This document shows, piece after piece, positions 33,700 to 45,500 of a stretch of DNA of 64,000 bases. A program made the position numbers and the translations under genes. How positions within the stretch are numbered: position 1 is the stretch's first letter; each line of letters begins with the position of its first letter. The notes below the pieces were generated by a model, which saw nothing but the letters and a program-made list of their open reading frames with translations, had not been told where the DNA came from and did not search any database. Source of the stretch: Aquilaria yunnanensis (lineage: Eukaryota; Streptophyta; Magnoliopsida; Malvales; Thymelaeaceae); NCBI GenBank assembly GCA_039654915.1, contig CM077600.1, positions 40,780,492 through 40,844,491 on the forward strand, read 5' to 3'.

Positions 33700-33949
33700 A
33701 CAAAGGTTGACCCGAATTTGACCCGAAAGTTGGCCTGAAGTTACCCGAGACTAAAATTGACCCAACCTGAAGTGAATCCGAAACCAAATAAACCCGGCCT
33801 AACCTAACCCGAACCCGAAATCAACCCGAACCTAAATGACCTGACCTGAACCCGACCTGGACCCAAATTCATGCTAACCCAACTAGACCCGAACTTGAAT
33901 AATCTGACCCAAACCTGACCCGACCCACCTAATTGCCATCCCTATCTCT
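33700..33949. mobile_element. hAT-type right end with GACCCGA subterminal repeats, partner end not found
   Basis: The block of ACCCGAAC/TGACCTGA words ends in CACCTAATTGCCATCCCTA at 33949. The last 12 bases are the same terminus as the intact hAT at 31169–31862. A matching left end (TAGGGATGGCAA in plus orientation) is not visible upstream, so the element is truncated or rearranged. A 30-bp stretch around AGTATAGGTTTAGAAAAACA (32420) recurs at about 33478. Confidence 0.6.
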
Positions 33950-34319
33950 TCCCATCAATTAGGTTTCTGCAAGCTTTCAACACAGGGGAAATTTGTAAAA
34001 ATGATGTCTACATCAAGAGGTTAAAATAAAATTGTAGAAACAATCTATATCTTTCCCAAAAAGTCCACCACGAACAAAGGCAAACACCATTGAGCTCCAA
34101 GTGTCAAAATTTTTGTTCAATGTCTGATCGAAAGTTTAGCGGGAAAATGAGAGATCAACGAGGTAAGCATCGATCTGGGAGACGATATATCTTTTTAACC
34201 GAGGCACTGGATCTGGGTTTGTTTAAATCTGGATCAATATACTTTTGCTTCATTTTCTCTCTCAAACTTGTTCTCTTTCATCTTGCCTTCGAAACCATCA
34301 AAGCCACCACCGAGCTTAA
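33950..34319. other. Sequence before the AHL fragment; no gene recognised
   Basis: It contains a plus-strand open frame from 34090 that does not read into AHL-like sequence in the same frame. No known domain is seen. Confidence 0.4.
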
Positions 34320-34697
34320 GATCATGGTAATCTCACTAATGTTACCCTTCACCATCATTCTGCGCCTGGGGCAGTCATTGCACTCCATGGATGCTTCGAT
34401 ATTTTGTCTCTGACCGGGGCATTTTTGCTTGGGCATGCCCCGTTTCGCTTCATAGGGCTAACGATATACTTGGTGCGTGGGCAAAGGCAGGTCCTGCAAG
34501 GGAGCGTGGCTGAATCACTGGTGGCATCGGGGCCGATGATGGTGATAGCGGTGACGTTTTCAAATGCGACATTTGAGAGGCTGCCATTGGAAGAAGAAGA
34601 ACGGGAGGGAAATAATGGTGGGCGGGTCAGCGGAGGATTGCCGATGAGGGTGACCGGATGTGGGGGACAGGACAGAAGGATGGGTGAGGTGGTGTAG
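34320..34697 (+). pseudogene. AHL (AT-hook) PPC/DUF296 domain fragment
   Basis: In the frame starting at 34320 the translation reads GNLTNVTLHHHSAPGAV, then ALHGCFDILSLTGAFL, GLTIYLVRGQRQVLQGSV, ASGPMMVIAVTFSNATFERL and PLEEEE. This is the PPC domain of plant AHL nuclear proteins, which bind AT-rich DNA and form trimers. The part encoding the AT-hook and the start of the PPC domain is missing: a TAA lies immediately before the recognisable region. After PLEEEE the frame runs into a short Gly-rich tail and stops at 34697. The longer minus-strand frame over the same bases is a shadow. It is probably a captured or truncated copy, non-functional. Confidence 0.82.
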
Positions 34698-35176
34698 CAG
34701 TGTATAATTTGGTTGTGAGTGGGGGTGGGCAGATGTAGATGAACAATGAAGTTACCAATATGTGGGTATTTTAGAATTATTTTAATGTTTAACATTAATT
34801 TTTGAAATTTTAATTTAAAAATAGTGAGCAGCTATCTTCAAAGTAAATTTAATAATTGTAACAATTTTTTAGCAGTCAATAAATGATATAAATTAGTAGT
34901 TTTTTCTTTCAAAATAAATAAATATGATTTATAGAGTGAAAAAACTGATGATTTAAATTTATTAATCAATTACCAATAAGTGGTTAGATAGTTTAAATTT
35001 ATTAAGAGACAATTATTTAATAGTTGAAATTATGGTTTTAAAGTCAATTTCATATAATTACGCTAAATTAATAGGTTCTAGCAATTGGGATCAAAATAAA
35101 ACATTTTTAATATAGGTTTAGAACCTCAACAAAATATTGTTAATGAGTTTTGGATCAAAACAGAACATACTAGCCA
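34698..35176. other. AT-rich intergenic sequence
   Basis: It includes at 35040–35165 a stretch (ATAGGTTTAGAACCTC … GGATCAAAACAGAACAT) similar to an arm of the foldback sequence at 35510–35815. No gene. Confidence 0.45.
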
Positions 35177-36020
35177 AAAGTTGTTAAAATCGAAATCCTA
35201 CACAAGATCGTTTTTCATTGTACAAGATCGAGATCATAGAATCAGACCATAGATCGTAAGATCTAACAAAAACTCAAAATTTCTTATCTAAATAATATAA
35301 TTCATGTTAAAAAATCAATTATATTGAAAACTCAAGTAAATTTTAAGTGTCATATTAATGGTATAACACAATTATTACACAATTATTGATGCAATACAAG
35401 TAAGGTTCAAGCTTTAATAAAATATACATCAGTATAACCAATACAATAATCAACACAAATTTGAAAGAAATTCATAAATCAATACATCATTAACAAATAA
35501 AATAGAGTATAGTATGCATAATTTTTCCTTAACCTATTGAATGTTCTATTTTAGTCCTAAACCTATTAAAATTGTTTTATTTTGATTCTCATAATATGAA
35601 ATCCATTATCTCAAAATAATTGTCAGATATAAGCTTTAAAAATTATAATTTAAGAAATTGTTATCAAATAGTCACCTTGAGTTAACAAATTTCATTCAAT
35701 TAGGGACTAGACTGAAATTTTTTTAATAGATTTAGAGCCAAAATAGAACATTTAATAGGCTTATGATCAAAACAGAATATTTAATAGACTATAATGAAAA
35801 CACAGTGATAACTAAAAGTTAGAGATCATCTATGCAGTTTATTCCTAACAAAAATCAATACTTGGGTAGGATATGTAGGATCCTTTGATCCTACAATCTT
35901 AGTCTTGATCTTACCACAATTCTATAATGCTTTTGATCTTACAGCATTTTGACAAAGTTTTTTATGTTAGCATTGTAGGATGGTGTGATCTTATGATCAT
36001 AATCGGGATTTTAACAACCT
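35177..36020. mobile_element. TIR element with GTTGTTAAAATCG ends, ~840 bp
   Basis: The left end AAGTTGTTAAAATCGAAATCC and the reverse complement of the right end AGGTTGTTAAAATCCCGATT match, followed on both sides by AAGATC/GATCTTA-type words. A clear target duplication is not seen, so the superfamily is uncertain (hAT-like or other). A second foldback sequence is nested inside at about 35510–35815. Confidence 0.6.
35510..35815. mobile_element. Nested foldback/MITE-like sequence
   Basis: The left arm CCTTAACCTATTGAATGTTC and the right arm (reverse complement reads through GCCTATTAAATGTTCTATTTT and CTAAATCTATTAAAA) are inverted copies. It lies within the 35177–36020 element. Target duplication not determined. 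Confidence 0.5.
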
Positions 36021-36099
36021 TACAACTCAGGGCTAAAATTGAACAAAAAATAAAGATTAAGGAATATCCATGATTTTAACCCCCCAAATTAACCTTTTG

Positions 36100-36330
36100 T
36101 TTAAGAGCCAATTTATTTTAACTTAAATTAACTTAATCCAATATTTTTACTTTTACATCCTTTTTACTTGAAACAAGTTTTATTTGAAATATAATATTAT
36201 ATAGGTGTAATAATCCATTGAAAGTAAAATTTTTATAATTTTATAAATTTTTGTAAATTTTTATTTTTATAGGCATTAAAAAAAATTCATAAAAAAGTTA
36301 ATAAAATTATAAAAATTTTAAGGAGTAAAG
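36100..36330. mobile_element. Truncated foldback MITE, relative of the one at ~60.2 kb
   Basis: Sequence from AGAGCCAATTTATTTTAAC through TACATCCTTTTTACTTGAAAC, AATAATCCATTGAAAGTAAA and an internal palindrome matches 60205–60420. The right arm is missing; it is cut off where the next TIR element begins near 36335. Confidence 0.6.
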
Positions 36331-36334
36331 TCCA

Positions 36335-37690
36335 TGGATGGCCACCTATTTTCGTATCATAATTAGATATCTAACTTTATGGTTGTCATAGAAAGCTACA
36401 TTTCCTTTTATTATGAGTCTATTTCGGTATTTTTTTTGTCAATTTTACCATTAAAATTGGATGGAAAATGCTGACATAATATTAAATAATATTAAAATAA
36501 ATTTAAAATGACAACTTTAGTTCTCGAACATTTCAAATCACTAATTCTAATCCTTAAACTTTAACTAAAATCAATTATGCTCTCCCTTACCTAATCCATC
36601 CCTCGAAAACCTTAATCTCTTATCTCTGTTGCCACTACCCTAAAAGCTAACCGCCCTCCAGAACCACCCTCAAGTGTTGCCTGATTGTCGGTGACACTTA
36701 ATCAAAGAATAGAAGGAATGCGGCCCAGCCCCTTCCACCATCTTTGTTTGATCCACTATGTCGAAGATGAGGTCTTGCAGGTGCTACAACGAGATGAGGT
36801 CTCGCATGCACCAGTTGTTGGTGCCTTTCTTTCTCTTCCTCTGCACAACCCCACTAGAGTAAGTCTTTTCTTCCTCACTCTTAGATTTGTCGATTAGCCA
36901 TTGTCCACTGCCGATTTTCCCATCTGCCAATGGGATTTCAGCTCCACTTTTGGCTTCATAGAAACCGCTCTTGTGGCGGAGTCTTTGAAGAAGGTTATGA
37001 ATTTGTGCTCCATGGTGGAGGAGATGGGGAAGGCTTTCTAGGGTGGTGGGTTTTGGAGTAAGAGTCTCTAGACATAGATTTATGGGAAAGACATAAGGAG
37101 CCAAATTTAGGAAAATATATAAGATATTGACCATAGTTGCGTTGAGTAGTGACAGTGAGGCATGGTGAACAAGGATAGAGACATGATGGATCAAATACAG
37201 ATCACAGCTAGTCCAGTAACTTTTGGGGTGACGGTGTAAAAAATGAGAGTTTAGGATTTTGAGGGGGCTAGTTCATGTGTTAGATACTCCCTCTGTCCCA
37301 AAAGTTTTGCTCCATTTGTTTTTTACAATTAATCTATAATTTTTTATTTTCAACATTCTAATATATAAATAAAAAATTTTTGTATATGAATGATAATTCA
37401 AGATATGTAGTTTTTAAATATATATTTTTTTAATTTTTTCTAACAAATAATAATATAAATAAAATTGAGTCAAAATACAACAAAAAGTCAAATGTATCAA
37501 AATTTATGGAACGGAGGGAGTATTTCATTGGGGGATAGGGAGAACTGGATCATATGAGGGAAAACAAAATTAATTTTAGTGGAAGTTTAAGAGTTAAAAT
37601 TAAAAATTAAAAAGATTTAATGATTAAATTGTTATTTTAAATTTATTTAGTAATATTTATTATCATATATGTATTTTTTACAAAAAATAA
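36335..37690. mobile_element. Long-TIR (MULE-type) element containing a Stowaway
   Basis: Left-arm sequence at about 36490–36600 (AAATTTAAAATGACAACTTT … CTTAAACTTTAACTAAAATC) is inverted at about 37555–37660. The outer borders are blurred. The interior (36600–37250) is GC-balanced with an open minus-strand frame at 36784–37194 of unknown identity, possibly captured sequence. Confidence 0.55.
37287..37520. mobile_element. Stowaway MITE, 234 bp
   Basis: Starts CTCCCTCTGTCCCA and ends GGAACGGAGGGAG, the classic Stowaway TIR, flanked by TA on both sides (37285–37286 and 37521–37522). AT-rich interior. It lies inside the long-TIR element. Confidence 0.95.
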
Positions 37691-38204
37691 CTTGTTGGGA
37701 CAAGTAAAGTAAGATACCCAATTAGGCCCGTGGACTTTACCCACATTTTATGTAATCGCACGACTCGGCTCAAGTTTTCAACCCTCGTCATCTCCGAATC
37801 TGCTCCCTTCACTTTGTTTCAAGGCGGCCATAAGGTATGAACGAACTCCGCTTTGATTTATGGTTCCTATGTTTTCCCCTTTCGGTGAACGCCAGCTCTG
37901 CAATCGTTAGTCGGTTTCTGTTTCGGTCTATTGTAAGTTTAAAGTAAAACGTTCTATAGAATTCAAACGATTCTTTGGTTTTCACTCTTGTTCATTGGCG
38001 GAAGTTGGCCAAGTTGGTAGAATCAGTATATCGTTTGAACTCAGTTCCTTGCTAGTAATCACCTGCAAGAACATGGCTTGCGATCAATTTGAATTGTTGG
38101 ATTGTTTGTTTTTCTTTTCTTTGGTCACGGGATTGAGTTATTAGTTTGAGGGAGTCACCGTGAATTGTTCATGTACAATCGTTGTTGCAGGTTCCATTTG
38201 CGAG
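37691..38204 (+). promoter_or_regulatory. IAN promoter and leader with a 5' UTR intron
   Basis: The sequence changes from repeat-like to unique near 37720. A donor AAG|GTATGA (37835) and acceptor GTTGTTGCAG (ending 38190) would remove 356 bp from the leader, leaving 14 bases before the ATG at 38205. The T-rich tract and the position immediately before the start codon support a leader intron, which in plants often raises expression. Confidence 0.6.
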
Positions 38205-41200
38205 ATGGGTGGAAGTCCAATAGAGGATGACTGGGAGTTGGCTTCCCCAGCCAGTGCGGTTAGGACGGTGGTGTTGGTTGGCCGCACAGGAAATGGGAAA
38301 AGTGCTACCGGTAATAGCATTCTTGGTCGAAAGGCCTTCAAGTCGAGAGCTAGTTCATCAGGTGTTACTGGCACATGCGAATTGCAAACCACTGTACTCA
38401 GGGATGGCCAAACAGTCAATGTCATAGATACCCCTGGTATGCAATTGCACACAGCCTTGTCTTGTTATTTAGCAGTTGTTTCATACATGTGTCTCGTACT
38501 GAATTGGCTCTAATTCTTACTTGGCTTTGCTGATGAATTCGATCAAAGCACTCATTCAATAGGTTATTGCAGGCTTGTTTGACTTTTCAGTTGGATCTGA
38601 TTTTGTTGGAAAAGAAATTGTTAAGTGTATTGATCTTGCCAAGGATGGGATCCATGCTGTTCTTGTCGTCTTCTCTGTGAGAACTCGCTTTTCACAGGAA
38701 GAGGAGGCTGCACTTCGTAGCTTGCAGACTTTGTTTGGGGACAAAATTGTTGACTACATGGTTGTAGTTTTCACCGGTGGGGATGAACTTGAGGAGAATG
38801 AGGAAACATTGGAAGACTATCTTGGTCGTGAGTGTCCAATGCCATTAAAGGTAATATTCTGACCAGAAGAACTTGTATTTTTTGAATTGTAAGTGACTCC
38901 AGTTTTTTTCCTTTTGCAAAGTTTACGATATTCAGCATTTTGTATGAGCTTGCAATCTTTGTGACTCATGCTCCATACCCCAAAGTCATCTACAGCTGTA
39001 AAGTATAGAAATGACTGGATATGTTCAAGGCATATTGGACCAAAAAATAAGAAACATTTTTCATCACGGTTACATTTCAAAGCCACCAGTTCTTTGAGCT
39101 GTTTCTTTTCCTCTGGGCTAATGGTGTTTGTAGCCTTTTTCCTAGACAGAGGAGCAGGAATACCATGCAAATGAGTTTCTCTAATTGTCTTGTTTTTCCT
39201 TTTCTTTCCCTTGTTGTGGATGTTCCATTGTGTGGGTATAGTTAGGAGGTGCTTTTCTAGTTCATGCTCTTCTAAATGGGATTTGTTCGCCGAATTTGTT
39301 CTGTGTCCCCTCTTTGGAATATTTACTTTCCTGGTTACTATGGTATTGTTAATATTGCTTAAGTTCTGCAATCTTTCAACAATTTTCTTTGCAATTATAA
39401 TTTTAGAACATATGAGCGTATATATAGTTTCTTTCAATTTGTTGCGGGAGGGAACACATTAAGTTCAAATTTTGAAGAAAGATTATGATGTCAGATGCAA
39501 TTAGCTATTCTGAAATGAATTTGGAATTGTGGTTTAAAATAGTGAATTAAACATTGCACTGGGTAGGAAAAAGAAAAAAAGCTATCTGGTTTATAGTGTC
39601 CAGAAGGGTTAAAACTCGTGGTGTAATGAGGTGCAGCAATTTTCTGGATGAGCCTTTGGAATCACGTTTATAGTTTACCTTTCTTAATGCTTTATCAGCT
39701 CAAGATTTTGAAACTTACGGATATTTGATTTGCAATTGAGACTTACATCTTTATTTTGTGAAAATTATTCAGGAAGTTATAGCTCTATGTCAAAATCGAT
39801 GTGTACTTTTTGACAATAAGACCAGGGATGAAAGAAAGAGATTGAAGCAAGTTCAGGAACTTCTCTCCCTTATAAATCTGATTACTGCACAGAACGGTGG
39901 GCGGCCTTACACAGATGAGTTGTTTGTTGAACTAAAGGTCTGTATCTTTACAATATGCTTTCATTTGGTTTATTCAGTTTGCATGTTATGTGAGTATTTC
40001 ACTCACTGAGCAGAAAGGGGCAAAGAAACTTCGTGATCAGCATGAGGAGGTTGCTTCTTTGAAGGGCTACTCTAAGCGGGAAATATCAGAGCTAAAGGAG
40101 CAGATTGAAAGGTCATATGAGGACCAGCTCAAACGTATCACAGAGATGGTAATCTGCGTTCTCTTTTCTCACCCGTGTATTTACCTATTTCTATGTGTTT
40201 TGTTTTCCATTCAGACATGACTGTTTATTGTGTTTGAATTTAGTCTCTATACAATATTAGCCTTAATTATTCACATCAGGTACAGTTTTTATGCCTAAAG
40301 ATGGTTTCCTGAAAAGGAAGCCAAGCATTTATTACAATGTGCTTTATGTGCTGTGATTTGAGAACAAGGAACATAAGCAATTGAAAGGATATTCCTTGAG
40401 TGGAAAATGAATTGAAATCTTCATTTAGGGACTGCTAAATTAGTTGCTTTTCTGTAAGCTTCAGTGATGTTTTCTTTTCTTTTTCTTTTTTTTTTTTTTT
40501 TTCTTTTGGTGGCTGTTTTACCTTTTTATTGTTTTCATGATTGCTACATTGTTATTCAGTATTCAATGGCTTCTGGTCCTTGTCGACCTTGTTTATTCTG
40601 TTCACTTTCAATCTCTCAAATCAGCAGACAGTAGTGCACATGCATGCATGTTCTTGTTATTGTTAGGTATGAGACATCCGTTGTTTTTGTCTTTTCCATT
40701 GCATTGGAAGCTTGTTATTGGTTTGATTGTATCAGCCAGTTTCTCATTCCTCCCGAGGTATGTCATTTATATGTTCATTATAATGGAGCTAGCAGTAACT
40801 GTCTTCATTCCCTGTAGCATGCCAGAGTGAGTTTGTTGGATTGGTTTTTTTTTTCCCCCTAGTTTCCATGATAAATAAAAAGATGATAATTTGAATGGAA
40901 TTTATTGTTCTCTAGTTCCTTTTGAATCTGGTTAACTTATGGGGAACTTGGAAAATTCTTCCATCGCTATGGAATTGGGGGGCTGAAGCCTGATGTGACT
41001 GCCAAATGTTTGTAAATCATTGAGATGCTAAGCTCTAGGTTTGAAACTTGCAAATGGTATTATGGGTTTTCAATTGTGAGTTGGCTGGCTGCTCAACTGT
41101 CTTGTCTATGGCATTATCGTATTAGCTTCAGCATTTTAGCCTGCAAATTTAGATATAGAACCCTTTGGCCATTATATGCCCTTGTGTTTGTGGTCAGAAG

Positions 41201-41522
41201 TGGGAATTCTTATTAGAGTGAGCCTGATCACATGGCACGCGTACTTGATTGCAAGATTTTATCCTGATCAACAATTTGCCAAGTAAAATTGTTGGTTAAC
41301 TGTATTTTGTAGGTTGAGTCAAAACTTAGGGAGACAACTGCGAGGCTTGAGCAGCAATTGGCAGAGGAGCAAGCTGCTAGACTTAAAGCAGAGGAAGTTG
41401 CGCAGCTTGCTCAGATGAAATCAAATGATGAAATACGTAAGCTAAGAGAAGATCTGGAAAGAGCACAGAGGGAGTCAGAGGAGCTTAGGAAGAAAGCTGA
41501 AAGTAGGTGTGCCATTCTTTAG
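38205..41522 (+). CDS. IAN: IAN/AIG1-type GTPase (GIMAP family), CaaX-ending
   Basis: Five coding exons: 38205–38436, 38573–38850, 39773–39937, 40014–40148, 41313–41522. Splice sites are GT–AG and the total is 1020 nt, or 339 residues. IAN/AIG1 proteins are septin/GIMAP-like GTPases linked to immune and stress responses and to membranes. Seen: P-loop GRTGNGKS (26–33) followed by ATGNSILG, switch motif DTPG (75–78, the Gly codon split by intron 1), the AIG1-specific VVFTGGDELEE, and RCVLFDNKT near the G5 position. A long charged coiled coil occupies roughly 220–335. The last four residues, CAIL, form a CaaX box with terminal Leu, predicting geranylgeranylation and membrane anchoring. The start follows the leader-intron acceptor. 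Intron 4 is 1.16 kb. It lies tail-to-tail with AGL11, about 1.0 kb away. Confidence 0.94.
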
Positions 41523-42552
41523 CATGACAAAAGTGTTGATACATTCGCGGCATAATTTACTGTTGGACACGTACGTTTTGAGTGTCATGTTTCGTCATTT
41601 GATTCTGGTGTTTCTGCAACCGTATGAAGCGGCGTCGATCGTCATAATTCATTACTAGTGTATACATGTGGGTACAGTGAGCTCCTGGATCTCTCTTTAC
41701 CGGAAGCTGAATATCTTTGTACATAAGGAGTTAATGGTGCAAGTGGGTGCCGTTACATTGCTAATTACTGTGAAAAATATTTGCTTTTGGTCCTAGGTTG
41801 GGGTAGGTTACTTAAGCGTACTTGTTTTCTTTTAGTCCGGATCCGGTTAAGCGAATACTAGGCCAGTGAATTTATATATAGCATTTTGAAACAAGAATTT
41901 GCTTGGTTATCAATTTATATATACAGAATTTAAGAGCCAATAAAACTAGTCTGACTCGGTCACTATATATATATATAGTACTAATAGTTATTATGAGTTA
42001 AATGGATTGGCAAGTTGTAATACTAATTCACGTGAAAAGAGCAAATGATAAATGTACGTTGCATCATATGGTCCATAAGAAACGAGGCCAAGATTGGTTT
42101 ATGCAATCATAGTTAAGAACTGCAGAAGCACATCGATGCATGCATGCATGGATGGTGGATCCGCGGCATCGATCGGTAAGAGTAGGAAGTTGCAGTTTTA
42201 CTTCCTCTTGCTTAATTAAAACATTTCAAGCACACTAGCTAGTAGTTGACGCTTTATGATATAAATCCTCTCATTATTTTTCATAGCTAGCAACCAATGC
42301 TCACCTGCAAATAAAACCAATGCAGAAATATTATCAGAGTAGAATAAATAAACTCAATCTTCTCGTTTGATTTTTGAAATAGAATTTGATAGACTAATTA
42401 AATTCTTAGCCTTTTTTTTTTTTTTTTTTAAATTTATTAACTTGTAGTATAAGTAGTAATTAAAGAAATTATCAATACGTACCGATTGAGCACTAATTAA
42501 TTAATTAACTAAAGTAGCTAGCTAGTGATGGATATCATTAGGTATAGGTAGG
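41523..42552. other. Convergent intergenic region between IAN and AGL11
   Basis: Holds the 3' UTRs of two genes transcribed towards each other. AT-rich with a (TA)n tract near 41965. No open frame of note and no recognised repeat. Confidence 0.6.
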
Positions 42553-45500
42553 TTACCCGAGATGGAGAATCTTCTTGTCAGGGTGAGAGAAGGCAGTAGC
42601 AGATGCAGCAGCGTCCATGACATTGGGGTTGAAGAAGTTGCGAGAAGCCAAGGCTTGGATGGCACTCAGCTCTTGTCCACTCACCATGTTCACTTGTTGA
42701 AGCCTCTCCACCTCTGCTATCTACTTCCATTCATATATATTATATATATATATCAGTTAGCTTACTGTAAATTAATATACTCTGATCCTCCTCATCAATA
42801 AATTCAATTATTAAGTTAAGATATATATAATTCAATGCTAATGTAATGATCCACCACGTTTCACCTTCGTCCTGAGACATACGCTTTCGTTTTCCAGCTC
42901 AATCTCCTATAATTTATTCAGCGTTAAAAGAAATCAGCACAACACCGGTTTAAATGGATTAGATTAATCCTAATTAGTCAAAGCAATGATTTCATGGAAA
43001 TTAATTAAGGTAATTATGAAAGAAACAAAGAAAGAAGAGAAATATCATGAGAAGACAAGATATATAGGTATCATGAAATTAAACGTAATTACGTACCCTT
43101 TTCTGCAAATACTCGATCTCAGCAAGCAGCATTTCATGCTGTATATATACCCGCAGCAGACAACAAATTAAAAAGAAACCACAGAGAACTACTATTATAT
43201 ATATACTCATGAATTAAGTGATCATAAGAATATGGTATACATGCATGATAATATACAATTAGTACGTAATTGAATTCATGGTGAACCAAATTAATTAATT
43301 AATTAAAATAGGTCAATCGATATATAATTAATTAATTAACAGTTTAACTAATATATGCTTAATTAAACGCACGTACGTACGTAATAGCATGGCTCTCAAA
43401 TTAATCGTAGTGCGTATGTTCAAGCAAGTGTATATATGTAGCTACCTTCTTGGATCTGATTCTGGTAATTCCTCGTTCAAGTCTGTTCTCCAATTGCTTC
43501 AGCTCTTTCACAGTTAAGTTGCTCAGAGAGTCGCCCATCAAATGCCTGCATGTACCAAACAAACCCAACCCAACCAAACCAAACCAAACCAAACGTACAT
43601 GATACATACATATATTCAACACAAGAGCCTAATATATAATCAGTAAATTCGTTCTGTGCAGCAATACATACTTAATATACAATTAATGTTGGTTGGGAGA
43701 TTATAAATTATACATACACTACATATGTATATGTATATACCTGTTGGTATTCTGCAGCATCTGAATTTGGTGCCGCAGCTTTGCTGATTCTTGTTGATAG
43801 TACTGCATGCATTATTCATGCATTTGGAATTGGTCAATCCATCTATTTAATTTATTATCCACACCGAAAGTATTTTCCTCTGTATATTATTTAAATTTCA
43901 AATATCACATTAATTAAGATGTACTATATATAAATTCGGGAAAATGCAGAAAATATATAGTTATGTAATAATATGTTTACCTGTGCATTTATTTCTGTGA
44001 CTGAGTGGGTGTTGGTACTATCAGAGCATGCCTTCTTGTACCTCTCAATTGTAGATCTTATACTGTAATATTCAACGTTCAAAGCAACATAAACAACTAA
44101 ATTGGTAAGTATAAAAAACTCAAAAAACTCATAAATTTGTGACTCAATTTTGCTCTTGAGTTTAATCCTTTCCAAAATTTGTATTATTTTTTAAGGAAAA
44201 TTATAATAATATATAGTCTAAAAACAGTTTGTTAGCATTATTTTTTGTTTGATTTCTATCTCAAAAGAGGCATGTAATTGTTGATCAAACACAGAACACA
44301 TACATATCACAAATGTTTTTTTTACTAAAAATAATAATTAAATAGCGACTTTTAAATATATAGTTGGGAACCAATATCCAAATATTGAGTTGAGTAGTGT
44401 AAAATTAATTGCCATTCATAATTCTATATTATTGTACGGAAAAGGCTATATTATGACTAAATTTGCTGTCTCTATTGCTCCCACTGAAAAAGTCATAAAA
44501 GAAGAAGGGATGAAAGTGACAAAAAAGTTAACGATGGAGGCTGTAGATTGGTTGCGGGTGAAGGTAATCATAAGCAGAAGAAAACGAAGGAAATGGGGAA
44601 ATAATGAACACTGATTCTGATGAGACGACCCGAACCGAAAACACACTAAGGTGGTGGAGGGGGTCAGTGACGATTTGATTTTGATGTACGAGAATTCAAT
44701 TCGAATCAAAAGACAAAGTCAAAAATCACTGTGAGTGGATTCAGTTCTATTCAAAGTCAGTCCTCAGTATTTATTCTCACTTGAAGCTATAGGAGCTAGT
44801 ACAGATGAAGGTACTCTAATATAGAAGCAAGCAGCGACCCAAGTCACCCAACCAGCCGGCCCTACACAGGCCACAATAGAGAAATCCTAGTTGTCTGCTA
44901 ATTTCTTCTGTAACACCAAATTGGAAATTCCCAAGGATAGACCCGAAGCTTGTCCCAAACTGTTCCACCTTTTTCCATGCGTAGAAGAATTTAAAAGGCG
45001 GAAGAACGTGCTGGGTTAGTGGGAGATCATAAGATGGGAGATCTCCGGGCGGGAGAGCTGGAAATGGAAACAGACACGACAAAGGAACTCAATTCCCAGG
45101 CAGCGAGAATGAGGAAATGAGACATCAGAAAATCATGATGGACAAGATTGAATTACTTTGGTCCGGACAAGACATCATCATCCCTAAAGTGAAAACCCGA
45201 GTCTGAGAGATAGACTCCCACTTAGCTTGGAAGCCAACAGCAGACTCTTTGCAGTCTCTTCTGTCAACCCATCCATCCGTCCCTCCTCAGTTTTAATGCT
45301 CTCCCATTCCTTACCATTAACACTACAGCTTCCCAACATTCTCACTAAATAATAATTCTCCCCCTTACCAGTTACCATTACCACAATCATATTAATTTGT
45401 CACAATATATATTAAGACTAGCTAGGTGTGTTGACACCATTGTCAAACTCTATAGACTATATACCTGTCTATTTTCTGCCTCATTATTTTCATAAAAATC

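Noticed and set aside
34355..34795. 146-residue minus-strand frame
   Set aside because: It is the antisense shadow of the AHL PPC-domain fragment on the plus strand.
36784..37194. 136-residue minus-strand frame
   Set aside because: No known domain; it lies inside a long-TIR element and spans sequence that may be captured and decayed.
38817..39437. 206-residue minus-strand frame across IAN intron 2
   Set aside because: It covers the end of exon 2 and the intron on the opposite strand; low-complexity Lys/Asn/Thr-rich translation, no domain.
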